DNA of 64,000 bases from Circinella umbellata (taxonomy: Eukaryota; Mucoromycota; Mucoromycetes; Mucorales; Lichtheimiaceae), in assembly GCA_025093555.1 (NCBI GenBank), contig JAIWNF010000086.1, forward strand, positions 62,001 to 126,000. Direction: 5' to 3'. Positions 38,915 to 53,871 of this stretch are shown here, one piece after another; position 1 is the stretch's first letter; the number at the start of each line of letters is the position of its first letter. A program made the position numbers and the translations under genes. The notes under the pieces were generated by a model. It was not told the origin of the DNA, made no database searches, and was given only the letters and a program-made list of their open reading frames with translations.

Positions 38915-41900
38915 TTAGACAATGGACACAGGACCAAAATTTATTTGATTGTGCAGCATGCGTAATTGATTAACAAGTGCTTCTAGAGTTTTCCAAAATT
39001 CGTCTTGTGATCCTTCAACCCGAAATTCCTCTTCAAGTTTACTCGCTAGTTTAGTAACTTTTCTACATTGCTTATAATATTCTTGATCTGTTCCTGTTAT
39101 AGATTATGTGACATATAAAAATCAAAAAAGTGAGTCTTTTTTTTTTATCTAAAATCAATAAATGAATTACTGTGTAAAACAGTATACCTTGTTGTTGCAG
39201 ATCTGCTGGTTCAAAAAGATATTGTAATCGAGATAATAATGCAGCTTCAATCTTAAGCAAAACAATTGGGTGAACACATTGAATTTTCAAAATAACAAAT
39301 ATCCGATCCAGGGATAGTGTTGCTACTGACGTTGGATATTGATTTTCTCCTACAACAAGAAAGAACGATGAAAATTAATATTCAAGAATCAAAATCTTCA
39401 AGCCTGTTCCTTTTTATTGTTATTATAATTGTATACGATTTGCTACTATTTACCTTTTGATAAACTAACAATAACAGGACTTTGAGGAAAAGATGCTAAT
39501 GTAAATATTGCTTGTTCCTGATTTTGCATGATCTTTTCCATTTCTTCTCTAAAAAAAAATAAACAAATATGATATATTTTTGTTACTATATGATTCTTTC
39601 ATATTGATTTTGTTCAAATAAGCTTACAAAGTTTTTCCTTCTTTAAGAAATGTATTAATAATTTTTCCATATGTTTCTTCCAATGTCATTCCTGATTTAA
39701 TAATCACTTCAAGTCGTATTTCCGTCTTGTCAACATTATGTTGTAATACTAATTTATCATCTTTGGACACATATTTCGCCTACAAACATTTATAAGAGTA
39801 TATATGAATAATAATATAATATTTATCATTATTTTTTTTTCTTACCTCAAAACGTGCCAATGGGTATCGATTTGTGTTGTCCAGCAACTTTCTACTTTGA
39901 TGTTCATTTTCAAGTTGCATACTTGTTTCATATATACCATCTTTTTCTAATGATTTTAGTACAGAATCAGTACATGGTGTAATAAAATGTAGATCATCCA
40001 ATGTCACCTCCGATAAATGGAACATGAATTGTTTGCCTAAAAATATATTTTGAAAATGAGTTATCAAAAAATTCGGCATGTTTTCCAAATAAAGTTAAAA
40101 ATATAGACCTTCCGTGGTACTACTATTTACTTGGTCTGACAAAGAAATAGTATCTACATCAAGCTGTGTTGATAAATGTAAATTCACGTGAATTGGTAAA
40201 GACAATCGCTCAATATCCACTGGTATATCGCTTTCCCTGTCAAAATAATAATATTAATTAATTAGTTATACAATAAATTTTCATTCCCAATAGTGTCTTT
40301 ACCATATATGGTTATCCGAAAGCCCTACTAAAGGCAGTAATAAAGTAAATCCGTCTGTAGAACTTGATCTACTCATTTCATTAGTTACTTTTTCTTGTAA
40401 TAATGTATTTTGATTCGATATATCCGCATGAACTATATTTTAAGTCATTTTATATTAGCATATAATATATATATATATATTTATATACAATATAGTGAAT
40501 GTACATACGATACCACTTGTTCCAATCTAAATCCATCGATGTATGAACTCGTAATTTCAAAGCACAACTTGCACGGCCTGTATAATGTCGACTTGAAGGT
40601 GGAATCACCATTGGTTGTACATTACATTGGAACGGTGATAGAGTATTGCCACTATCTTCATCATTATCTTGAAGTTTTCGTTTCTGGGACTTGATTCGCT
40701 GAAGTGCATATATTGTTCGGTTTACAGATGCTAACTTTGTATTTAATTTCTATGAAAAAGTTTGTTGTTAAGAACTCTATCCTCTTTTAAAATCTAACCC
40801 CAGCAACCACAACGATGATATTACTTCAGTATATGCTTCAACTTCTTTTTGTTCTTTTTCATGTTGCTCTAATTCATCTAGAATATCTTGAATGGCACGT
40901 TCCGTTTCTTCGGTGTTCTCTTTGATTTTCTTTTCAACCTTCCTAAGAAAAAAACATTTTCAGATATAAATATACCTAGATAATCCACTATTGAATGGAT
41001 GGTTTTCCATTTTTTTCACTTCCTTACTTTAATTGAGTACGAATAGTAACAACTGTATTATCTTTTTTTAATAATTCAAAAATAAACCCGTCTGTATTCT
41101 TTTTTTTAACATGTATTTGATTAACTTGGTTTGTACAATCGAGTCGTATTAATTGAAGGGAAACACCGGAAAAATCAGATGATGATGGTTTAGACAATAA
41201 CCCAATACGATATACTTGCCCATTATCTTTTAAACTTGCAAGTAATACATCATCCATGTCCTAATAGACATATGCACATATATTAATCGCCGGTTTTATG
41301 ACTATAAGTATTATTTTTCTATATTTCCAAATTACATAAATATTCCATACGTTATTAATCAAAGCAGAGGCATTGATCGGACCGGGTACAAAAAATTCTT
41401 GAAATATTAAGCGTTCACTCGATACGATGAATAATTGGATCGTCCCTTCTTGTCTATAAAAATTTACGCTATTGTTGGTTGTCTAATGTTGCGGTGTATT
41501 TCAAAAAGAGTGGATAATAAAAGAGTTTTTTTTCGTTACCCAAGAATAACCATTGTATTCAATTGCATACTTGAATTCATACGTAAAAAGTAGACAGATA
41601 CAGGCTTTTCACTCTAGAAGATAGAAGAAAAGCTGTTTTTTAGTCAAGGATGACATACCAGAACAACCAACCTTCTTTATATATATATATACCGGAAACT
41701 CTGTAATAAACGTGTCATTTTCTTGTAAAACATCATGACAATAAACCATGCCTTTAGAGGTGCAATATAATAATCCGTTTTGCCTAGATTTGTTTTGTAA
41801 TCGTTAACAACGTCTGTGTTGCATTGCTATGAATAACTACTCCAATAGACTGTTTTCTTAAAGAACTCACTTTGGTAACCCCAGTTGATTTCGTAGCAAC

Positions 41901-42814
41901 GGATCCAAATCCTCTCCGTGAACTACATATAAGCATCAATAATAAATATCAAGTGTCTCTCGTGCCTTGGAATACAAATAGCCATTACAGATACCTTTGG
42001 TAGATAATAAATGATCCACGTCAAATTCTGCTGGAATTGACAAAGTGGATGAGATTTGGTTAGTAGTCAAGTTATATAATATAATCTTGGATTGATTTCG
42101 TAATAATCCATAAAACCCTTCTGGACACGGTTGAATGTGTGTCAATGCAGACTACATTTGAAGTATTGCTTTTTTTAGCAATCATTTTTTCTTGAATCAT
42201 GCAAGTATTTAAATAATGAAATTAACGAGATGCTCTTACGTTCTGAAATAACCGTTCGCATGAATTTGTTTCAACTTTTTGACGTTTGATACCCAATCTA
42301 TGAATTTTTATAAGCGACCATAACATATAATATACATACATTTAGATTATGAAAATATAAAATACCTCGATGATGGTTCACAACGAATACGAATAATCCA
42401 CACAGTGCCATCACGTGTCAATGCTAAAACTGCTAAACAGCTTTTTGTATCTTCCTGTTCTTTTTCTTCTTTTAGGAATTGGGTGAGTTGAATGAACTGA
42501 ACCACTGAACTAGACACGTTCCAATTCACTTGCTATACATTTGTATAATTCAATAATGAGAAATATATTTATTTTGATCTTGTTTATTATATTTTCCAGT
42601 CAGTATTCCTTACTTGTTGGATCGCGCTATCATTATTGATATCTGAATCTGATCGTGGCCAAAATCCGATAATGACACCTGTTTCAGTAGCTACAAGTAC
42701 TTTTGAAACATTATGCGAGCAACTAGTTACTTTTGTACAAACGATTGGATCAGTTATACTTAAATCATGTTTTCGTAAAAATTCAGTCCCGATCGCTTCC
42801 ATTGAGTCTTGCAT
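38915..42814 (-). CDS. Predicted beta-propeller plus coiled-coil protein, FANCB/FAAP100-like
   Basis: Eighteen minus-strand exons keep one open frame: 42814-42614, 42532-42366, 42297-42240, 42151-~41995, 41922-41871, 41783-41693, 41613-41540, 41453-41351, 41260-41028, 40942-40825, 40749-40509, 40432-40303, 40236-40109, 40036-39846, 39779-39628, 39548-39454, 39349-39188, 39093-38915 (~843 aa). The end of exon 4 is ambiguous (41995 or 41989). Residues 1-~380 are strand-rich with repeated (V/T)xGxVxxI-type blades (LALTRDGTVWIIRI, CTSKGMVYCHD, SLKDNGQVYRIG). A charged coiled coil at ~380-440 (KKIKEN...EKEQKEVEAYTE) is followed by a mixed domain and a helical C-terminus. Length and order match FANCB and FAAP100, which pair through such a helix in the FA core complex, but I see no diagnostic motif. 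Any propeller/coil scaffold is an alternative. Confidence 0.75.
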
Positions 42815-43114
42815 ACGATTCTTTTTTTAAAAAAAAAGTAACTGTGCAAAAAAAAAAAAAGAAAGGAGGTCGACCCCAAATAGGAAAGTGCGGATGAAAA
42901 AAGAAATGCAATGAGAGATTTTACATGATAATGGATGGGTTATTTTTATTTATTTATTTATTTAAACAAACTGATAAATGTGCAATTGTTATAAGAAAAC
43001 AAAAAACACAAAACCTTTCAGAATACAACAACGACAAAAAGAAAGTAAGAGAAAAAAAGAGGGTTAAATGTGTGTTTGCATGTATATGTGTTGGGGGATA
43101 AAAAAACAGCCTAT

Positions 43115-46408
<3,294 letters not shown>

Positions 46409-47766
46409 TTTAATTCAATTTAATGTTATATAGAAAAAAAAAGAAAAAAGAGTTGAGAAAAAGGTCTCGAGGGGGGAGGTTGGTGTTTCGACCTGACACG
46501 CAAACGGGCGGCATCTCTTTCTCTCTCCTCAGTTTCAAGTTGTAACTCAGCAATCGATCAGTTGTTTTGAAACGCCTGAATACGCCATTTTATCAACCTT
46601 ATTACGTCTGAATGGATAGCTAGCACTACTTTTTCTTTTCGTTCAAGAACATATAAATAAGTCCAAGAAATTTGACTCTTATCAACTCGTTTCTTTCTTT
46701 TATTTTCTGATCAAGGGAATATATTATAAAAATATGTCTTTATAGTTTTTCTCGCTTTTTTTTTAAGCTTTGGTAGTTTGGAAATTATGTAAGCTACCAC
46801 TATACGTTATTTGATGGTGCATATATCAATATTCGCATGTTGAATATATTCCAAACGTCATTTTTTTTGTTTTATTTTTTAGTTTTACACCAGCATGAAC
46901 TGGTTATATGTTATGACAGCTACTTCTCTCTTATACTGTCAAGATAATACTTTCCGTGGTGCCATTGAATTAATTCTGGAAGGCAGTCGAGTTTTTAGTA
47001 CCTTTGGACTATATGCACACGTTCATTCATGAATTCTGCCACGGTAACAAATTTTGATATTTGCAGTAAATTAATAATATATATATATATATATATATAT
47101 AATAACAACGTTAATACAATATAGACATGATGATGCTATTAAATTAAAGATTTATATGGCTAAAAAAATGTATTATAAGGATTACAGGTTACTAGTACAT
47201 CGCGGAAACTCTTGCTCATTTCTTATAGTAGTAGAAGATAATGATAATACAAAGTTACTCCCATAATAATAATGTATAGATTCAATACCATAATAGAACT
47301 TATTTTGCTTAATTGATTATTTTCTAATAAAAAAAAAGGAATGTTTATGTTTATATGTACAAAAAATATAATAAAATGTTGTGATGATTAGCGTGAACTA
47401 TTATATATACACGGTTATCGATTACTAATTAATAAAGAGAAGAATGATATGTAAATATAATGTGCTTTGTGTGTATGGAATAGCCACAGACGATTGGTAG
47501 GAGTATGTTTCAATTCCGAGAAAGAGATCGAGAAGTATTAATTACACATATATAATAATTAAAATAAACAAATTCTATATTTTTTTTCATTAGTACAATA
47601 ACATATAATGTAGAAAACGTATAATAGAAAAGATATAAACACGTACATGTACAGGTTATAATACAGAATCGAAATTATTAAGGTTTAATTGATTTGAACT
47701 GGTATGGTTATTTCATGAGATTAGATTACCTTCTATTTCTATATGTACTTATTTTACACTAATAAC
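46409..47766. other. Intergenic with promoter of VMA1
   Basis: About 1.36 kb without a coding frame. Directly upstream of the VMA1 ATG is a purine-rich leader, then a GC-richer, CT-tract-containing block at 46470-46620 likely to hold the promoter. The kinesin gene's 3' flank occupies the right side. Confidence 0.5.
47075..47102. repeat. (TA)n microsatellite
   Basis: A run of about 12 TA units in the intergenic region upstream of VMA1; self-complementary and prone to cruciform formation or length error. Confidence 0.9.
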
Positions 47767-49930
47767 TTACTTTAAAAGTGGATGCTTAGATAAAGCTTCA
47801 TTGATTTTTTGGTCTAATAAATCATTGAGCTCTTTTCGTGACATAACAACGACATCATTATCATGCGGTTGTCTACTTAGTAACTTATCACTCTTGCTAC
47901 TGTTACTGCTACGAGTCTTGTGGCGGTTGGTAGATCGATTTAAGGGTGTTTCGCTAATCATTGTAGGCCTACTATATCCAGGAACTCGTGGTATCGATCT
48001 CATCCTTCGTGATTGCTTTGCTGCATCATATCCAGATTCGTGATTAAATGATCGTTTCAATAATCGAGTAATACTTGACTCATTTTCATTAGACGAACTA
48101 TCATAGCTGCACGGGGATGCAGGAACCCGTTGTACTGGCTTTGGTCTGCTTTTGATTTTCTTTGATCGATTCGCGAAATCTAATGTTCTATTTTTTTAAA
48201 AAAAATCATTAGTACATCATCAAATCATGTTGTCTATTTTCTGATGTAAAATAGGAATGATCACGGATCTACATACTTGATTGTGTCCGATATATAATCC
48301 TATGTTACAAAAGAGCAATAAACAAAAAAGAAATTAGCTTATACTCTTATATTAAAATTTCATATTGGTTTCAACATACACTTCCTGGTGCAATATTAAT
48401 AATCATCATCCCAAGAGAATCCCCTTCCAATGCTGGCTATAATTTTTATAAAAAGAAAGAGAGAGAGAGACCATTGTCAGTACAATTAATGGCTTGGTAT
48501 CTTCACGTTTCTTTCTGTTTCATGTGTACCTGAAGAATACGAGTCATTTTGGAATCACGGAATGGTATACGTGCCTAATATCATTTTTCAAATTAGACTT
48601 CATAATGCTTATGTAATTATATAATAAATAATTACCAATCCCATATTAAGAGCTTCAACGACTTGACCAAGTACGAATAAACTCTTATTGATAGCAGCGC
48701 TTTCAGTCATCCGATCTTTTTTATTTTCGGTTTTGCGATTATCCTCTGATCCAGCCAAATCAATAAGATTGATTTTCCCTAATACTTTTCGATATTGTGT
48801 ACCAGTAACTTGGGTATTGATTGGTGTTGTTATGGCTACGTGAAGTGATAATATTGCGTGGGATCGACTTGATCGTTTATTTAGCTTGGTACTTGCTGTT
48901 GAACGGTTCTTGCTAGCCATACTATAATAGAGTAATTAATGTTGTATATTAAAAAGAAATATCATCTTTTTAACTTACCTAAATACGTCATTAAACTCGT
49001 CCAGTGTGTCAAGTTGTTTCTGTAAAGAAAAAAAGCGTCAGATATTTTATAACTACGTTTAACATGAAGCCATTCATCATTATTCCTAAATGAGTTATAT
49101 ACCTCAGTAATGTTGGCGACAAATACTTCACGATCAGGTCCTTCGCGTATATCCAATCCTCGCTGCATCTGTATTATGCGCTTATGTTAGTCTTGTCTAG
49201 AAAGTTCTAAATAATATTTCATAATAACCTTATCTCGAGACACCAGTAAGTCAAATACGTTTTCCTTGAATATTTCCATATATGACATTGATATTTGAAC
49301 ATCTGATATATGAGAGGCTTCTTTCGTTTCGAAAAGATACTCTGCAACACGAGGAATAATCCCAGGCTGGTTTTCTGTACCTTCCATTGTATATGTTTTC
49401 CCTATAACACAGGTTATTTCATGCATTAATTATTATTTATAAACATCATATTAACTCTTTTTTTTTCATACCAGATCCAGTAACACCATAAGCAAAGATT
49501 GTAGCATCCTAGACAGTTTTTGTTTATATCCAAAAGATCATTTAGTATTAAGCCCATTGAAAAAATATGCTCAAAAGAAAAACCTACATATCCTTCAAAA
49601 ACACGCTCAATTAAGGGCTGTACGTCTTGTTTAAAGATTTGCAACTGAGTTGATTTCATCGAATAGCAAGATGTAAATCTAACGCAATAAAAAAATTGCA
49701 GAAAAATCAGTATATTGAAAGAAGAGATAACACTCGTGGAAGAGAAGGTACCATCATAGTAATAAAGCTATAATAATTTACTTGAAACTCGTGAGATTAG
49801 TAGGATTACGTTGATCCTGAACAATGACACCATTATTATCTATTTCTACAGAGTCATCGGGAACTTCATGGTCATGAAAAGGTCGTACGCGACAAATGAT
49901 TTTTATTTTGTTGGCAATGGATCGCCCCAT
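47767..49930 (-). CDS. Kinesin-10 (KIF22/Kid)-like motor protein
   Basis: Eleven minus-strand exons: 49930-49782, 49678-49588, 49508-49472, 49401-49229, 49168-49103, 49019-48979, 48921-48636, 48574-48530, 48436-48380, 48299-48277, 48187-47767 (462 aa). The N-terminal motor starts IKIICRVRPF, has P-loop GVTGSGKT (88-95), switch I SSRSH (203-207) and switch II DLAGSE (240-245), then FRDSKMTRILQ and NIAPG, ending TLDFANRSKKI. SEDNRKT...SLFVLGQVVEALN resembles Kid/KIF22 chromokinesins. The tail is short (~120 aa), basic, with no long coiled coil and no visible helix-hairpin-helix. The stop overlaps a good donor (AA|GTAAGT), so a small extra exon is possible; the one I can see would add only about two residues. 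Confidence 0.9.
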
Positions 49931-50280
49931 ACTGTTACAATAAAAAAAAAGAATATTAGGGACAAGAGAGCGGGGAAATATTATTTTTTTAATTTTCTAT
50001 TTTAAAGAAACACTGCATAAAAAAGAATTACGAGCTGTCATTATACTCGAAGCAAAAAGGTCCCTGTCGCGCTTAACAATTATACAGTATCTTGGGATTT
50101 CTTCCTCCGTCCGCAAGCCGACGAAGGGGTCTGTAATAATTGGTAGTATGGCATGCGACAAGAGCGACTGATTTACTTAATTTCTTTCTTCTGATGCTCG
50201 TTGAGATATTGCACTGTTGCTTATGTGAAACTTAAATTTCACAGAGCAAAATCTATCACATATATATAATATGGGGATTG

Positions 50281-50731
50281 CTACGGACACCCCATATTTT
50301 GGCCTTACGGATACCCCACAAATAAAAAGTTGTCAAACAACTTCTTTTTAGACCATGTAAACTATAGTAGTAGCGTTATCAGCACCAATACCGCTCCTTA
50401 ATTGACCACTCATATATATCATTAAAAATACACATTATTCGTTGTTGTTTGTCTTGCCTCCATGTGGACTACAGCTCTCACTTGTGTACATAACGACACA
50501 GTAAGAGAAGATTAGAAATATCTGAACGATATTCATAAAACGTTGAACTGCTAATATAAGTTTCATAAACATTTTTAAGTTATATAAAGATAATAGCTGT
50601 GTATATAGTGTATAAATGGATGGATAAGACGTGATTATATCAGAGTGTTATGGATCTTTGAAAAAATATAGAAGTGGGGTGTCCGTAAGGATTGAAATTA
50701 CCTAATATAGTATTTTTTGGGGTGTCCGTAG
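50281..50731. mobile_element. MITE-like element with nested terminal inverted repeats and TA target duplication
   Basis: The ends are inverted copies of CTACGGACACCCCA (50281-50294 and, reversed, 50718-50731). Just inside lies a second inverted pair, CCTTACGGAYACCCCAC (50303-50319 and 50674-50690). TACGGAYACCCC therefore occurs four times, two per end in opposite orientation. TA dinucleotides at 50282-50283 and 50729-50730 would fit a Tc1/mariner-type TA target duplication. The ~450-bp interior shows no transposase frame, so it is best read as a non-autonomous element. Family assignment is inference. Confidence 0.75.
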
Positions 50732-52840
50732 TAAATCGCATATAACATTTAGAGTTAGTGTTGGTACAGGTTATTTTTCTTGGAATAGAACAAAGCTGCA
50801 TTGTCTGATTTCTCAGTCTAGGATCAATGATACTATGAATCATTTGAAGGGCATTGACGAGCCTTTCCAAAGGCAGGCCGTAAGCATCGTATAATAGATT
50901 TCTCGTTAGGCCAAAATGATCGAATTTTCTCGGATGAAGCGCTTGGAACCACCTTGTCCTACAATTTCTATATCACTTTGTGCACTTTTGCTAAAAATTG
51001 CTTGGAAACAACACTCGGCACATAACTATACGTTTTCTGCCAAGCAAGCTGTATCTATTAATTCTGATTCAAATGGTGAGCAGATCTTAATTTAATAGGA
51101 ACACGTGTGTTTTGCCACAGGTATACTACGTGTCAAGAGGTAGGTAATAATTATACATGTTAAATATATAAAAGAGTAGTAACTAAATTTAAAATTTATT
51201 CTTTTAACATCTTAACATAACATCTATACATATATGAAAAAAACCATTCGGTCTAAATGAGACCATTTATGATAATTAGTTTCCAGGCTAAAAAAAAAAG
51301 AGAATACTGAAAGAAGCATATTCCTTAGCAGTAACAAATTTTTACATGCAGATAATCACAGAGCACTTTTGATTGCTACTACAATAAAAGTATACACCAT
51401 TTTCAGTGTATCTACAGAAGAAATTATAGGAACCACGTATTTCTCCCATTCAACATTTGTGTCGCAGCTGTTATAGTAGTGCATTGTAATTGATAAAACA
51501 CGATATATTCCGTAGCGCTATATCCAACTTTTCTGTTGATGATTATTTTTATAGTTTAAAAAAAATCGTCAAGAACTTATCTTTGTAGATGACGGTATAT
51601 AGAAAAATTATTTTACCAAGTGTCATACATATTTTTTTGTTGCTAGTGGATCTATATCTGAGGCTCAGAAATAGTTTATAGAAGAAAATATAAGTATAGT
51701 TATATCGAATATTATGCTATCAAGGTGAATTAATTAAATGCATAATATGATGATTTTTGCTTTGGTGTTTGCTCTGTAAACATATATCGATTTACCCTGT
51801 GGTTCGTCATTATTTTATTTTATTTTTTTGCTGATGCAAGGATTTTTTTCTTTTACATTGTGCATATATAGGACTATATTCCTTGCTGTAAATTTCAACC
51901 ACTATATTAACTGTTGCGTCTTCAATAAGTTTTTTTTCTACATATGATAACTCGAAATATATGTTTTTTTATATGTTGCCAAAGAAAAAATAAAAAGATA
52001 CAGGTTACAATGTTTTACTATACTATACGTTACAATTAATAAGCATATATAACTTTGAACCTACGGGCGACAGTTCAGAGTGTAAAATATTAAATCCAGT
52101 AGCATTATTTGCCTGGATCAAGAGTGTTACAGCCTGCTCCCATCACTATGTGACCGCCAATTTTTGTATGAAATATACCTTGGCATTCATATCAATAAAA
52201 CCAGAGTTGTTTTGCCAAAAACCTTTATTAGAATGAGAATGAGAGAAAAAGTCTTATTATTTTGAAGCTCCTTTTTCCTTCTTCCATTTATTTTTTGGGG
52301 ATATGAGACCATTGACAATGATTAATATTTAGAACCGCATGTATTCCAAACACCAATAGCATATTAGCCTTTCTCTCATGGCACATTTTTTCCATCTATT
52401 GTTTATTTTTCTATATGCATTATGTTGTAAGAGACAATGAACAAAAAACAGGTTGCAAAACTTTATCCATCTCAATAGTGCTGTTACAATTTGATAGAAT
52501 GTATATTAGAACTTGTTTCTTTCTTGTATGATGGTAACTTTTATTAATAGTAATTCTCTTTTAATCAAAACAAAGATGCACGCAGCTTGACTTGCTTATG
52601 ATAAAGGGCAATGGATTTTTATTGATATTAATTTGGCCATATAACAAAGAGATTTTATTATACTAATGGGAATAAGGGGAATTTATTACTTTTGTGAACA
52701 ATGAATATTGTATTTATTCAGACACCGATTCAAGATTGATCAGCCATCCAATCAGCTTGTTTTGACCTGTTTGGATATTCGCATGATTCTTTTTAGTTGA
52801 AGTCTGAAATCGTCTCTTTCTTTCTCTTCTATAAAATAGC
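50732..52840. other. Intergenic region between the MITE-like element and the HMG-box gene
   Basis: About 2.1 kb. The left 250 bp carry an open, protein-like minus-strand stretch (separate entry). The rest (51000-52840) has no coding frame, many A/T runs and a slightly GC-richer patch at 52060-52170. It must contain the HMG gene's promoter. Confidence 0.5.
50734..50970 (-). pseudogene. Possible coding relic of unknown origin
   Basis: On the minus strand one frame stays open from about 50970 into the MITE-like element and gives a normal-looking globular sequence, for example KFDHFGLTRNLLYDAYG followed by RLVNALQMIHSIIDPRLRNQ. There is no ATG-initiated gene, no splice partner I could find and no recognised motif. 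It may be a decayed gene or transposon fragment, or chance. Confidence 0.25.
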
Positions 52841-53773
52841 ATGACAAAAACTCGACGTTCAAGCAGAAAAATTATACGCTCCAACACATTCACTACACCA
52901 AGACCGATACTTCCCAAAAGTATTCTCTCGCCAGCGACAACACAAATACAATCTGTATCAATTATCAAACGCTCCAACCACATTTGCATTCAAGTCTACC
53001 CAAGTAAAGTACTCGTTACAATAAAAGAACTAGTCAGGATGGCCAAGGAAAAACGTGATCACGCTATTGGATTACACGGTGAAAGCATCAAAAACACTGA
53101 AGCACTACTGCAAGCAACAAATATGTGTCTCGACAAAATTTCATCTGATTATTCTGGCCGTCAGCAACATCAAGCCGGTTCATCGAAAAAAAGAGTTTTA
53201 AATAGCTTTATGCTGTTTCGTTCTACTCATTGTAAAACACTACGTCAATGGCTTCCGGATATTTCCAACAACGAAATTTCTGCATTTCTTGGGGAAGCAT
53301 GGAATGCAGCATCACAAGACCTTAAAGACAAATATACGGAAGCAGCTTTACGAATTAATCAACAACAAATGTTAAATAATCATAACAACGAACACTTTGA
53401 TCTCAGCCTTTTCGACACTTTGCCATTACTATCAGCGTATAATGAAGACCAGGCTCCTAGTGATATTACATGTCCTGTTCCTGAATTCAATATTACCAAT
53501 CCAAGCCTAAGTACTGCACCAGACTTAGAACAAATTTTACAAATTACGAATGATCCCGCTTATTTAGAGGTTATATTTCAACAATTTTGGGAACCGATGA
53601 TGAACGAGATTTCAAGCTATCATAGCTCGGAAAATCCTATAGAAGATGTGCTGCAGCGTTCGACACAGCCAGCAATTCCATTAAGCAATTCCAACATACC
53701 TATAAGCTACGTCTATGAAAATCAAAATACACAAGCAAGCTTTCATAATGGCAATCTTCAAAAATTTTTCTAG
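52841..53773 (+). CDS. HMG-box protein, candidate sex-determination (SexM/SexP-type) regulator
   Basis: Single exon, 310 aa. Residues ~116-177 form one HMG box of the fungal MATA type: KKRVLNSFMLFR, then LRQWLPDISNNEISAFLGEAW and LKDKYTEAALRINQ, where ISNNEIS and LGxxW are characteristic. A basic N-terminus, a helical stretch (~55-100) and a Ser/Asn/Gln-rich, acidic C-terminus flank it. Such single-box proteins bind bent DNA and include mating-type regulators. The next plus-strand gene is a large helicase, as at Mucoralean sex loci, but a phosphoglycerate mutase gene intervenes and no triose-phosphate transporter is seen to the left. HMG-box identity is firm; the sex-gene role is inferred. 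Its stop is 98 bp from the convergent mutase stop. Confidence 0.88.
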   Translation: MTKTRRSSRKIIRSNTFTTPRPILPKSILSPATTQIQSVSIIKRSNHICIQVYPSKVLVTIKELVRMAKEKRDHAIGLHGESIKNTEALLQATNMCLDKISSDYSGRQQHQAGSSKKRVLNSFMLFRSTHCKTLRQWLPDISNNEISAFLGEAWNAASQDLKDKYTEAALRINQQQMLNNHNNEHFDLSLFDTLPLLSAYNEDQAPSDITCPVPEFNITNPSLSTAPDLEQILQITNDPAYLEVIFQQFWEPMMNEISSYHSSENPIEDVLQRSTQPAIPLSNSNIPISYVYENQNTQASFHNGNLQKFF

Positions 53774-53871
53774 CAATAATGTGCCAGTAGATAGTCTATT
53801 AAAGATTTTACATATGTTTTTGAATAATATATTTATAAAAATAATAATAAAAATCACTTGTTGATATACAT

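Noticed and set aside
46409..52840. Triose-phosphate transporter expected left of an HMG sex gene
   Set aside because: No hydrophobic multi-helix frame or spliced chain of that type was found; the only gene in this stretch is a kinesin.
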